DNA of 64,000 bases from Andrena cerasifolii (lineage: Eukaryota; Arthropoda; Insecta; Hymenoptera; Andrenidae): NCBI RefSeq assembly GCF_050908995.1, contig NC_135132.1, forward strand, positions 7,373,001 to 7,437,000, read 5' to 3'. Position numbers and translations under genes: made by a program. The notes beneath the pieces were generated by a model. It had not been told where the DNA came from. It did not search any database and saw only the letters and a list, made by a program, of their open reading frames with translations. Each line of letters begins with the position of its first letter. Position 1 is the stretch's first letter. Of this stretch, positions 23,895 to 37,200 are shown one piece after another.

Positions 23895-26800
23895 AAGCCG
23901 ACTACACTTTAGATGACTCCTTTTGGAACGAGGAGACTCCTGCTGGTAAGTGTCGAATCCGGGCACGGGCAGATCCCGCTGGTTAACTGGGAGCTTAATC
24001 AACGGTCCCGGTTGTCGCGGGCACCCGGTTACTTTTCAAAAGCCACGAGCTCCAGCCACTCGATTGCAAGCCAGCCAGCCAGCCGTTCCTCCGAAAGCCT
24101 CGCGCTGCAAAGTCTTGCCCCTAATTGCCGGGCGAAGCGCGTATCTTCCAGGCCCTTTGAGGCTGGGACAAAGAGCGGGCGCACGCGAAGTTGCGAGAAA
24201 CGATCGCGCAAATACACAATGCGTGCGAACTTGTCGTCAAAGTCGGTCCGCTCCCTTTGAAGCGCGGCCCGCTTGCCTCGGCTACGGTGAAAATTCATCG
24301 TGTCTCCCAGCCGCGACGGAGAGATGCTAATCGCAGCCTGCATACCTTCCGCGGGATACTCGAATCAATGTTATCGCGCGAAAGGGAACGCCACCCTCTC
24401 TCCCTTCGCTCTGCCCTTAAACAAAGTCCGCCTCCATTCTCTGGCCGCAAAAATACGCCTCGACTTGCCGCATCCTCCCGACGAGGCGAGTGATTTCGAA
24501 AACTGGGGAATCAATTTGTCGGAAGGGAGTGGAGTAGTTGACAGGGGGACCATCATCGAGGCTCGCTCTCCAAGGATCCGCTAGCAAACGCGACGAAATG
24601 TACGCAAAGGAAGACAACGGGGGGAGACCGCATTGCAGCACTACCCTCTCGGAAACTCGATCTGCGGTTACACATCTAGCCCCTGCCCTCCCACCGCTCG
24701 TCGAACGCGGAGAATGGTTTATTGTTAAGTCAACAGCGGTGATTGGCTGGAAACGCGAAACTTAAATTGGGTTAAATTTTAGACGAGAGGACAACGCGTC
24801 CGGGCATAAAACGAGCCCAGGGTGAGCGGGCCGCGGCGTACCGAGATCTCTTAACCGAGAGGCTCCGCAGCCGATCTTCTTTTCGCCCCGCTGTTTGGGA
24901 AAAAATTTGAATTGCAAACGACGGTGCTAAAGCGCCGTCGCCGGGTTCGCCCCGGCTGGAATTAATATTCATGCTCCTATTTAATTACACGTGTAGCCGA
25001 CCGACCGCGCACAGTCGGGCGGAAAAGTAAATCCGCCCGCGATTGTCCGTCGAGGAGCGTAATAACTCGTCGCGACCGTGAGAAATTAATCGGGACTCGC
25101 GACGATCCACCGCTCGGCCAGCCGAGGGGCCGGTTGCGCTAGCCGAAGTCCGGCTACAGTGCCTGCCTGAGGTATAGCGAGCTCGTAAACGCAACGCACA
25201 CTGGTCCGAATCGCCGAAAACGTGATAAAAAATTCTTACGTTCACATTTCACCCTTTATCATTATGAAGATGGTCATTCCGGGGGTTTTTGGGGTCGCAG
25301 AATCTGATTCCGAGGTCAAAATTTTTATTAGATTAAAACTAAGCCCTGTAGGGGGGAGGAAATGGCCATAAAATAGTGTTATGTTTTGTATAAATAAAAA
25401 CATTTTCAATATCTCAAGTGTGATTTTATACAAACAATACCTTTTTCTCTCATAAAAACGCTATCTCTGTTAATTTTTCTAATCTTGATGCCGTAATTAA
25501 CTTCAAATAACGTCATCAAATCAGACAGTACTGTTAAACAAAACATAACATTATTTTATCGACATTTACTCCCCTTTACAGGGCTTAGTTTTAATCTAAT
25601 AAAAATTTTGACCTCGGAATCAGATTCTGCGACCCCAAAAACCCCTGGAATGACCATCTTCATAATGACAAAGGGTGAAATGTGAACGTAAGGATCTTTT
25701 ATCAAGTTTTCGGCGATTCGGACCACTGTGCAGCGGGCGCTCGAGCATTTCGGTGACGAGTCTAGAAAGAAAGCACGTGTAATCAAATAAATACAGCCGC
25801 GTAACAAATAGTGAAGGACATATTTGGCGGCTCGTAGCCTCAATGGTATCCATCGCACACCACTTGAGTGGGTCTTCCCTCAGTCGCTATGTACACCGCG
25901 CGCATTCACCATCTCATCCTACGTGTTCGTGGCTTGTGAAGTCTAGCTTGGCCCTGCTCCCAGCCAGTAAATACTAATTTCACCTGGTAGGGAAAGCAGA
26001 AGGTAAAAGCACCCCGACTCTTGCCTCCGTAACCCTCTTAATCGAACTTTACAGCGCGAGCCGAATCGCGGAAATTTCGCGCACCAACGCTCCCAGGCAG
26101 CGAACTTTTACGTCTTTGCATTGTTACCCCAGGGCCGCGCAGAACGCCCGGATGAAGTTACACTCCCTGTTCTTGGATCGATGGTAGCACGCGCGAGAAA
26201 CTCGCGCCGCGTCTTTTCCACCGGGCTTGCACGGTTATTTATTTATCCGCGTCGGAACTACGAGATTCCAGGCCCTTGGAAAGCGTGCGGTGCTTTTCAG
26301 CGCTGGGGAACGACGGCGGGCCCCTATCCATATTCATTTAATAAGTTTAATTGAATTGTATCGCCGTGCGTCGGGACATTACGCGGCGCAACGGGTCCCC
26401 CTGGCGGATTAGCATAGACGCTACCGCCAGCTAACGCGGGCCCCGCCTAAACGACGTCCATTTCGCGACTAACGTCTCGGCCAAACGCGACACATATTTC
26501 CTCAACAGGTGTCGCGCATCGGCGGATTAAACTTTTTTCTCGCAAGCAACAAAGTCACTGCGCGGGAGTCCGTGGCTGAAGCAGAAGATTCACGCTTGCA
26601 GAGTCGAGCGATAGGGATACACGGGAGCGGCTCGAAGCGTGTACGGCCCTTGAATCGAGGGGCTGACGGTGATAATTCATTACGCGTGACTCTGAACGCG
26701 ACGCCGCGTCGACGGGCGTGCAGAGCGGGATGGGGGGAGGGGGTGAAGAAACGTGGCAAGTAATTATCCGCGCACTTCATTCTGAATGGCGCGGAGGTAA

Positions 26801-28257
26801 ATCGGGCGAAGCCCGGACAGTCGATAAGAGGGGTAAACTAGACACTACACACGCTTCGAGGAGGCCCTTCACTGATTATCTCGACTGAATCGTAGCTGGG
26901 AGCTCGCGCCGCCCTGCCAGCAACAGTTTACCGCGACCGCCAAGGAAAAAAGACGCAAAGAAGGCTCGCCCCTTCCGCGGGACCGTGTCAATTACAGTAG
27001 CGGCGACACCTATCGCATTTGTCTCTATTCTCCGTTGGAGTCGCGCCGAAACGGTCTATGGTGCGATTGGCACATTTAGATGGCGCCCCGTTAGTTTGGG
27101 TTATTATTGGTAATGCGGCTGGGCAGTACACGGAGGACCCGCAAATCTTGGGTTCGAGTCCCATTGCCCGAGGCTGCTATTTTTCGCTTACACAGCCCAA
27201 ATGTTATGCTTTTGCGATCTACGCTCACTGCTCCTCGAGTTAATCAGCCGAGGCTATGGAGGCGCGTTCAACTGAGCGGGGAAATTGATTTCAGGTGAAG
27301 TCGAACGACTACTGCGAGAGTATCGACAGAACCAAGAGCTAGTACGAAACATAGGGGCTCATTACTATCAGATCATCTATCCGGTACAGTTGCGGCATCA
27401 CGAGAAAATGGGGATATCCACAAGAGAAGCCAACATGTCCAAGGTAATCGGCATCGATCTCGATGAGTGGTCGGACGAGTAGGTAATGGCCTGGTAGTAC
27501 ACGTAGTTTACCCGCGATCGAGTTTCGACGCGTGCAAAGAAGGATCACCCGCGACCCGACGCGGACGTGCGGGGCATTAATCCGGAAACTTTGTCACGTT
27601 TTTTTCAGTTTCCTCAAAGAGGATACGCAGAGGGTGGATATCAAAATCCTAGAAGCAGAATGAGAGTAAGTGTGGAACGCGGAAAGTTTGTGCCGCGGCG
27701 ATTCTAACGAGGCAAGTTTCGCCCGAGCGGGCCACTCATCGATTCCTGTTTTCTTCGTTTTGCAGACGGGGAGGCACTATCACCGGACGTCCCTTCTGAT
27801 CAGGGCCTTTAGTCACAGATTCCGCCTAGACTTGGAATTAAACACGTAAGTGACTCGAGTGTGGCGCAGAGGAGTTTGCACGCGGAGACTGTTCGCGCGC
27901 GAAAGTCGAGCGCGTGCGATCCAGCATCCCCAATTTCGTGACGCAGGCGAACGTTGTGTGTTGCAGGCAACTTTTAGCTCCGAATTTTATACAAAAAGAC
28001 CTTTTAGTCGGCGGCGCGGAGCAGTCAGCTAAACAGGTAACGACGACATCGAGATCCCTCGATATATCGCGCGCTCTTTTACCGAGAGTCTCGCCACGGA
28101 ATGTTCGCAGGAGATAGAGCACTGCTACTATCACGGCACCATCAAGGATTACCCAGGGGCCAGCGCTGCTTTTCACACGTGTAACGGTCTCAGCGGCGTC
28201 ATTCACTTAGGCAACGAGACCTTCGTCATTCATCCGTTTTATGGCGGCGATATGTCG
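23895..28257 (+). CDS. mmd: mmd exons for the prodomain
   Basis: Six exons encode the N-terminal prodomain. The first (23895-23945, 17 codons) is very acidic (DDSFWNEE). It joins in phase 1 to GEVERLLREYRQNQELV. Later exons contain SHRFRLDLELNTQLLAPNF, the family's F-x-L-x-L-x-x-N-x-x-L-L motif, and EIEHCYYHGTIKDYP followed by GVIHLGNETFVIHPFYGG, which match the conserved C-Y-x-G and H-P cores of ADAM prodomains. Exon 27609-27665 adds only 19 residues and is symmetric (phase 0-0), so it could be skipped without a frameshift. The intron after the first exon is 3.3 kb and carries a Transib-like element and a SINE. Confidence 0.88.
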
Positions 28258-31200
28258 GTCAGTTTAACTATTGCAGGGCCGCCCTAATAGCCTCCCAAAT
28301 CCCCGCACACTACACTCTAACCTCTAACCTCCAAACTAATAGTCAGCCCCGGATTTTGAATTGCCTCTGTACATGGTAAAGCATCGCGGGGGATCTACCA
28401 ATTTCCAACACCTTCGAGAGGATATTCCTCCGGTACAAACTCGTCGGACGCTCGATCCGACGCGAAACGGGAGGATCCAGTTAAACCGTCATCGAGTCTT
28501 ATCGGGAACTAGTAAACCGAGCGATCGCTAGGTGGCGTGCTAAGTCCTCCAGCTACCGTTCTCGCTCGGTACTCCAGGAGCGCCGGTGTTCCCCGCGATC
28601 GCCTAAGCCCCCGGCTCGGCCGCTGAATAACCGAACTCCTTCGCGACATCAGAGCGACTGGACGAAGGGGAGCGGAGCTGCCACTCGAGTGCAGGTGTTG
28701 CTCTTATATGCATGAGCTTCGTTACTATTCACGGAGACATCTCGACGCGAGATCGTGACGGAAACAGAGCGGGAAAAGATACGCGTCTCGGGAAGGGTAT
28801 CGCGGCAAAGTCACAACGGAGGGGGGTTCGTTATTTTCCCGCCAACCTGGGGCTATGAAATTTTACGAAGCTGGGCTTTACGACTCAGCCGCTACCGATC
28901 GGAAAACCGATAATCGTTCGTTCCCGGGAATGCTCGCTGGTTCCTTGAAATCTTCGCAGGGACGGGGTAATGGGTTCACCCGAGGGGGAGTTGAGAAAAG
29001 GTTGGGAGAAAGATGCCGCGTTAGAGAGGCGCACGGCGCAGGGCGGCGCAGGGTGGAGATAAACTATATGCAGACCTCTCTTTTAGCAGCAACATCCTCA
29101 CGTTATATTTGAGGCTCGAACAAAGGCTAACAGAGGCTGCGCTAACACGGGGAATCTTGAGTGGCATGGAAAGAGTCACCGGCAGAAGCATGTTCTCGGG
29201 CTATCAGAGACCATTTCCGATCGATACAAGAGGGACGTCCGTCTGTCGACCAAATACATCGAAATTGCCATCATTATCGACAAGGCTATGGTATAGTATT
29301 ACAATGATAATAATAGTAATGTAACAATAACAGCCCTCTATTTCTCTCGCGCGATCCTCGACGGCCGACGAGGATGAGAGAGTTCCGAAAGGGGGTAGAA
29401 GTCGTCGACATAACCGTTAGAAGGAAACGCGACGACGACCTTTCAAGGGACTCCCTCTGAGCTCGTTCGAGGGTGTAATTCAAGCCGCGATTGTTATCGA
29501 ACGTCGTGCCGTGGGGGGCGTAAAATTGGTCGATGCGATCCAGTCTAACGATCCTCGTGCGCATAAATAACTGAACGGAAACGTTTCTTTTTGCCCCGTA
29601 CCCGTGGCAGTTCGACAAGAGGAACGGTAGCACCAGGGCGGAGGTTGTTCACGATGCCATCCAAGTCGCAAATATCGCGGATTTGGTGAGTGGGAGAACC
29701 GCTCCTCGGGATGCTCCTTTGAACGGCGCCTAGCCCGCTCTTAATTAATTCCTTCGCTTAATTGCGCCCTTTCCGCCTTGCAGTACTTCCGTACGTTAAA
29801 CACTAGAATCTCCGTCGTATACATCGAAACCTGGCAGGTCAAGAACCAGGCGGACATCGACAAAAGCATGGACATCAATCGCGCTTTGGCCAACTTGAAC
29901 CATTACGCGATGCGAAATATATTGCGCACTGCCCCCGACACCACCCAATTGCTCACGTGAGTAGAACGACGCCAGCCGCCGCGATACCGTTTCGAGCCGC
30001 TTACCTAATCGTAGCATCTAGATAACGCGACAAGGATCGTCCTCTTTTTCAGGGGGGAAACGTTCGCGGGCGGCGAATGGGGGATCGCCGAGCCGTCGAC
30101 CATCTGCCAGCAGAAGTCCGTAGGGATCAGCGTCGACTTCAACACTTACGAGCTCCATCTCCTAGCCGGCACCATGGCCCATATGATCGGCCATAACATC
30201 GGAATGAGCCACGACGACGGAAGTCAGTCCCCACACCGTATATCTGCGAAACTTACCGCAGAGCAAGCCTGTTGTGGTCGGGAGCCGAAGACCTCCTTAG
30301 GTTCTGGGACCCGAGTCAGAATCGAGCACTGTGGCTAGCAACGCAACAGCTCCACGCTCGGATCCGACCCGGCGCCCAGAACCGCAAAGAGGTCTCCGGC
30401 TCCCAGCGGCTGTTTGCGCACCTCTGCCGTAGAGGAAACCACGCCCGCCACGCCATAATCGCCGCTGCTTTCTTCCAGGGAGCGAGTGCGTCTGCCGCGA
30501 CTGGCACGGGTGCATCATGATGCAGTCGATCGTCGGCTTGGAGGACGTTCAGCCGTATAAGTTCTCCGAATGTAGCCAGGCGGACTACATAGAGCTGTTG
30601 CAACACGGCAACGGCTTCTGCCTTCACAACAAGCCGAACCAGGTGAGCACAGACACGTAAACGTGAACGGGAAATTGTAAACGGGCCTTGCGCTTCTTCC
30701 CTCGGCGACAGGTGGACCCGAGGAAATCATGCGGGGACAAGGTAATAGACGAAGGGGAGGAGTGCGACTGCGGCTCAATCGACGAATGCCCGAAGCACGA
30801 TCCTTGCTGCGACCCCATCACGTGCAAACTGTACAGCGAGGCGCAGTGCGCGACGGGGCCATGCTGCAGCAATTGCAAGGTGAAGGGTCGCTAGATAATG
30901 TCGGCGATCATTGACGAGGATCGAGATGGTTGGGCTAACGCACAGTGGTCTGGATACCTACTTTTAGCGGCCAAAATTCTAATTTTTCTCAAACTTGGTG
31001 ATCAAGGGTTTTTGAGGTCACTGATAACGAATCTGACACTAAAAATACAAAATTCAAGATGGCAGATTCAAATTTATAGCCAAAATTGAAAACACCTTTA
31101 TATCGGTTTTTTTCCAATGCAAATTCATTTTCTATCTATATATATATATTCAATGAAAACATCTGACAATGTCCGCTTCTTCCAAATCGCTACTCAAGTG

Positions 31201-34200
31201 GGTATGCAGCTACACGCGTCTAAGACGCCCAAATACCTCGAGCGTCATTTCTAAAAGTCTGCATAAAATTGAAGACTGCAGGAGACTGCACTTGAAATTT
31301 GCGTGCTCTTGTTAGCAATTGTGTAAGCTTTCATGTAAGAAATGTCCGGCGTTAATCACTCTTAATCATTTTTTTATAAGTCTTCTCAAAGTTTCAATTG
31401 GTATAAACATTGCACCCTTTAATAACTGTATAATACAAACACGTATTTTAATGTTTTATAATGAGTAATTAAAACAATTAGATTCACATAAAATTTCATG
31501 ATTTTGTCTTCGTAATATTATATCTAATGAAAGAATCATCTGAAAAAGGAAAGGTATGCGGATTTAGAAGCACTGGAGGGTTGTCAATTCATACAAAAAA
31601 TTAGATTGTAAAGTGGAAGTTGAGAAATTGAATTTTGGCCACCCTCCAGACCACTGTGCAACGGAGCGATTACAGTTCCAGCCGCGCAACGTGGTTTGCC
31701 GGGAGGCGACCAACGAGTGCGACCTGCAGGAGGTCTGCTCCGGGAGCGCGGGCCAGTGCCCGCCGGACGTTCACAAGAAGAATGGCTATCCCTGCGCCGA
31801 CAACGCCGGGTACTGTTACAACGGCGACTGCCCGGTTCTGGACCTCCAGTGCGAGAAGATCTGGGGTTATGGTGGCGTCGTCGCGGACAAGCAGTGCTTC
31901 GAGCAGTTCAACTCCAAGGGCGCCCTGAACGGACACTGCGGCACTGACACCTCCGGCCACTACGTCAAGTGCGAGTTCGAGTAAGTGGACCCTCCCTGCT
32001 CAATCTACCTCCCCCTACAACCCACTCAACCCCCGTTCGTTTCGCTCGCGCAGAAATGTCCGCTGCGGCTCGCTGCAGTGCCAGCAAGGCAGCAAGCAGC
32101 CAGTGATACCCGGCATGGATCACTCCAGGACCATAATCTCCATCAAGCGCGCGGAGTACGAGTGCAAGTGAGTACGCAACTGCTCGAAGTCCCATTAATC
32201 GCACTGCGCCCTCTTTCATGGCACGGGGTAACCGTTGGTTCTGCTTACTCGCCAAGGTCGACGACTGGAAAAGTGGAAGGCTCCGAGAAACCAGGGATGG
32301 GATTGGTTCACGACGGAACATCCTGCGGAGATAATTTGGTGAGTTCCCTAATCCGTTCCCGAGACTCGGATCTCCGCGCGTACGTCCGGCAGCGTGTTAA
32401 ACGAGGCGGCGCGCTCAACGACGGACAGTTTTCGGTGTTACGTTAATGGCTGCGCTATAAACCGGATTATGCAAAGCCCTCGGCCCCCGGGAGCCGCCAT
32501 TGTAGGCAAACAGGGTTGTTTGCTTTCAATCCGCGTGGCTTTGGGGATCCGGCCGCGGAGGAACGGCGCTGGTGTACACGCTGCGTGACTTTCTACGTTT
32601 CAGATTTGCGTGAACCAAACTTGCACCAGCCGGTTCCCGTTCATAGACAATGGGAAGTGCCCAAGCAATCACGACAACAACGAATGCTCGGGAAACGGGG
32701 TAAGCGTGAACCTTTGATCCGTCGAGGGGGAGTAGCGTGAGCGAACTAGTACAATACCAGGGAACTTCGCAGGTTTGCACGAACACAAACAAGTGCTACT
32801 GCGATGACGGATGGAGCGGAACGGATTGCTCCATAGTGCAAGATATCCCGACGCACCCACCGATGACTCTCACTACCGAATCACCCGGTAATAAAAGTAC
32901 AGATCTTAAAATGATCAAGAAAGAGACCCCCTACGGTAAGTTGTGATTCGCAGATCTAGTTTGGGACACGGTCGACTTAGAGTAGCCTCGATAGAGCCGA
33001 GAAATTCAAGCTGTCCGAGCCACGCCCGATGCTCGACGAAATAATGGAACATTTAAATTATACGGGCTCGTGCCGACGACCGTTTCAATTTCTTGCCCGC
33101 TCGATGGATAACAGTAGAATAAGATAATTCTTCGATAAACGATACGAGTAGAAGAATACAGATCACTGGGGTACCGTAGACGATCTCAATGTTAATCCCG
33201 TTCTCGGTGCGAAGGATCGACCGATTATTATTCTGAAGCAACAGTCTAAGGGAGAACTCTACCGTAGCCCGTGATCTCAAAAGGCAGACATTTTTCGATC
33301 GTCTAGGTGTGTTCGATTCACGATAAGACAAAGACTCGTCCCTTTTTGTGGGTCGGGATGCCCGTTAGCCGCCTGATTATTTGGGGTCATACCATCAGCT
33401 GTGCACATAAAATTCCATGCGTTCCCTGTATATATATATGTATACATGCATATATATATATAGACAGACATGTACATGTACATATAGTACGGGCCGATAA
33501 GCTCACTCGTTTACACTCTTTCACTTTCGACTCACGACCACCTATATACCGCGACTCCCCTCGAGAGAAAAGAACGATCGAATGTTACAGGTGAACGCTT
33601 CGCAGTGGCTCCCGCCGCCATGTCTCTCATGGCGGTCCTTATCAGGCAACGCCTGATTAAGGTAAGACTGCGACGAGCCTTCATCCGGAGAACTCTGTCT
33701 CGCCTCGACACTATTTCCGAGTAGAATGGATTACGATGGCGGGATCGTTGCCTCCTACCCCCGATAACGCGTGTAATCCATTTCGCTCCCAACACGCGTA
33801 CACACCACTCATCGTAGAATCTCATTTCCTCGCCAAGATCATGTGGATCGGTAGATCGATCGATCGAAAGGTGTCCACTCCACGTGATGCTGGCCCCGCT
33901 GCGTTTCAGGGGCGATCCCTTCAGGGGATGTTTACGGGTAACGGATCCTCGTCCAAAGTAACGGTTTTCACTGTGCGCAATGCTATATGTATAATACTAT
34001 TTGTACCATGAATCGTCGGAGGCGGATTTGGAGGATTCAAGCGTCTGCTGCCCTCTTCGTAAAGCATCGTCAAATATTTTATTTCGAAAGAGTTGAGACG
34101 ATTTTAAAATTAATTCAATATGGCAACTTCTTTAAGAGTGAGCCCGAAATAGGCTAGCTCTGAGGATCAACGTTGGTGGAGTTGGTTAGGCGACTGGCCA

Positions 34201-37200
34201 GTACGCTTTTGAGGATCGTGGGTTCGAGTCCCGTCGCCCGAGAAATCTTTTTCCGTGAATCTCCGTAAACTAATTTTTTGGACGATGAAAAAAAGTGAAT
34301 TGCTTTCAAAGTCCAATTTACAATTTCTTTCGCTCAAAATTTGCAGCCCACGTACCTCACGTACAAATCCGCCTCTAGGTCGTTGTGGTTCGAGAGGGTT
34401 ACAATGGGAGTGGATCCGTGAGTGATACGCGTGATCGAAGCACCCGCTGTCGACTCGCCTGACACGCGTAGGATACAAAGTGAATTGGTCGTTTCAGAAG
34501 CAACAAACAACACCCTTAGTACCGGGATGATGGTATTAATCCTGGTGGGTGTGGTCAAAGGAGTCTTCATTAGCTTTGCACTAATGGCCGTTTGCTACAG
34601 GTACAGTAGCAAAAATCAAAGTACTTGGAAAGTGAGAGCCCGCTGTGTGGGTTCGAGCCAGACGCCTGTCGTTGTCAATCTTGTAATTCGTGGCTAGCTG
34701 GATGATGAGGCATCGCACGCGGCCGTCAATGCTCTCATGATATTCATTCATCTTAGCCTATTTACTCGATGTTCATTTATATATCTATATCTATACGTAT
34801 ACGTATATATACACACACGTGACGAATATGCGTACGTCTCATATATACATATATATATACTATACTATACTATACTATATACTGTATACTATATACCTAC
34901 TGTTTCTCCGATGGTATGCTCTGAACATTCTCGCGCTCGCATATACGCGATCACGCGTATGTGCAGCACGGGAGGCAGATCTACTACATTTCAACGGTTG
35001 TCGCACGCAAAGGGACGCAACTTCCAAACGCGTCTGAAACGATCACGAGAAATGAACAACATGTACATACATATATACAGTACCTGGACATGTGTATTCG
35101 AAGGAATGATTCTCCTCAAGATATTTAAACGATTCAATATATTAACATTAAATTATCGTAAGCTGGGGTGACTTTGTGAAAATCGGAGGTGAGAAAAATA
35201 AATTGAGAAATAAAATTAGAGCAAATTAGAAATAAAATTTGAGGTTGTCACAATGTCACCCCGCATTGAGGAGGGAAATAAGTAACCCTATTAGCCACAA
35301 AGTCACCCTCACTTACGGTAATCGAATAGGTTTATAGAGGCTCGGATGTTAAAGAAGTTGCATTAACAGATTTAACCAATTTTGACGCGAAACAGATATT
35401 TCGAAATACTAAACGATAAAAGTATCGGTCACGGTAATAGTAAGCGAACCGTGGAAACAGCTTTCCTGAACACATTTGCCCAGCACTGTGCGTACATACA
35501 TACAAGGTTGTCCCTTCGAGTGCGATATCTAACACACGATCCACCGTGAACGTAACGCCAATGTGCCAGCTGCTTGTATGCCCTATAAAAGCATGAACCG
35601 AGGACTTGTAAGAATCGCCGATGATATTAGAGCCCGACCGTCGCGCCTCTCGGCGAGTCAGTTTGGTCGCGAGTAGATCTGTGAGCCGTGTCTCCGCCGA
35701 TGCCAGCCAGACGTTCGGCCCCGTCCAACTCGACGGAGCTGACAGACAATCCATGGTCGCTCGAGTTGCGGCGGCGGTCGCGAGACACGACGGATACATA
35801 CCGACGATCCGACTCGTCTCTAACTAATCGATCGAAGCTCTGACAAAGAGGCGAACTGTTATAAAGAACGAGGAACGGCCCGGGCGCATCGTATCGGCGG
35901 GAATCGGCCGACGGCGCCCCGCTGATACGATCGATGGCCGGCTACCTAGAGACGATATATACCGTCCTATGTATGATATATGTATATGTGCTGATACTGG
36001 CTTCTCTGTTTCTTGTCTGTTTCTGTCTGTCACTGGCATCTCTGTCTGTCTGCATGCTGTGGGACGCTCGGATACCGAAAACCTAAAACTCGGCCGTGTA
36101 ACCGCACACCGTGCGTAAAAACAATGGTACTACATCACGATACCGTGCGTGTCGATGACGATGATGACGACCGACGACGACGACGACGATGATGATGGGC
36201 GACGATGATGATATAATGATACCGACGATCACTGATAAACCGTTACGACAATATATTAATAATAATAATAATAAATAAAAAAAACAACAACTACCACAAC
36301 ACCACAACAACAACGACGACGATGACTGCAACGTGTAACGATGTAACTCGAAACTCAATACTTTATCGCGCCCGATCGTCACAGAGAACTACCACGGCTC
36401 TAACACTGTATTTTTAGTTGGTGTGCTCATGTCGGTGGTAGGGGGTGTTTTCGTAGTATTTGCTCTGATGGCTCTCTGCTACAGGTCAGTCGTAGTACAT
36501 AAAAACTACTCCCTCTGTCTCAGGTTAGTGTGCAGAAACATACACGTAGATACTTTTCTGTATGCGTATCTATCTATATATATCTATATATATATATATA
36601 CATATATGTATATATATATATACGTATTTCTATATATATATACCTTTATATTTATATATATATATATATGTATATGCACATATATATGTATGTCTCTTCT
36701 CCTCCTTACAATCACACGTCGTACATATATATTTACATGTATATTTCTTTAGAGTCCGTACTATTACTGTCTTTCTCTTTGCGCTTACTATTTCTTTCCG
36801 TACGTTTCCTCTCTCTCGTCTCCATTCTACTTGCTCGTTGATCATCGCGCCGATAAGACGCCACGGGAACGACGCATCTGCGCGCCGCAACCACTGGCGA
36901 ATATATTTGCGAAGCGGACGCGCGGCGGTTTAACGAAACCATTGCCCCTGGGCTGTTCACGGACAAACATGCGCCGGCCCGCGCACATTCGTCCGCGGGA
37001 TCCATCACGACCGGAGGCCCCCGATGCCCCTCTCTACCCGATCGTTGCCACGTCCACGACGCCCAGCAGAACCAGACACACATGCATAGATTCACTTGGA
37101 CCGCTCCCCGCAAAATGCGCAGCCCCGTTCTCGCAAGTGAAAAGAAACTCGGTGCCCCGTGACACGTTAACCCGATTGTCCCCCAGCGAGCCGGGGGCGA

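Noticed and set aside
31613..31675. Extending the disintegrin exon upstream to the ATG at 31613
   Set aside because: The upstream part is the end of the Transib-like element. The TTACAG acceptor at 31675 restores the conserved Cys spacing when joined to the exon ending 30879.
34176..34250. A tRNA gene, because of good A-like and B boxes
   Set aside because: Cloverleaf stems do not form convincingly, and the same sequence order recurs in four other SINE copies.
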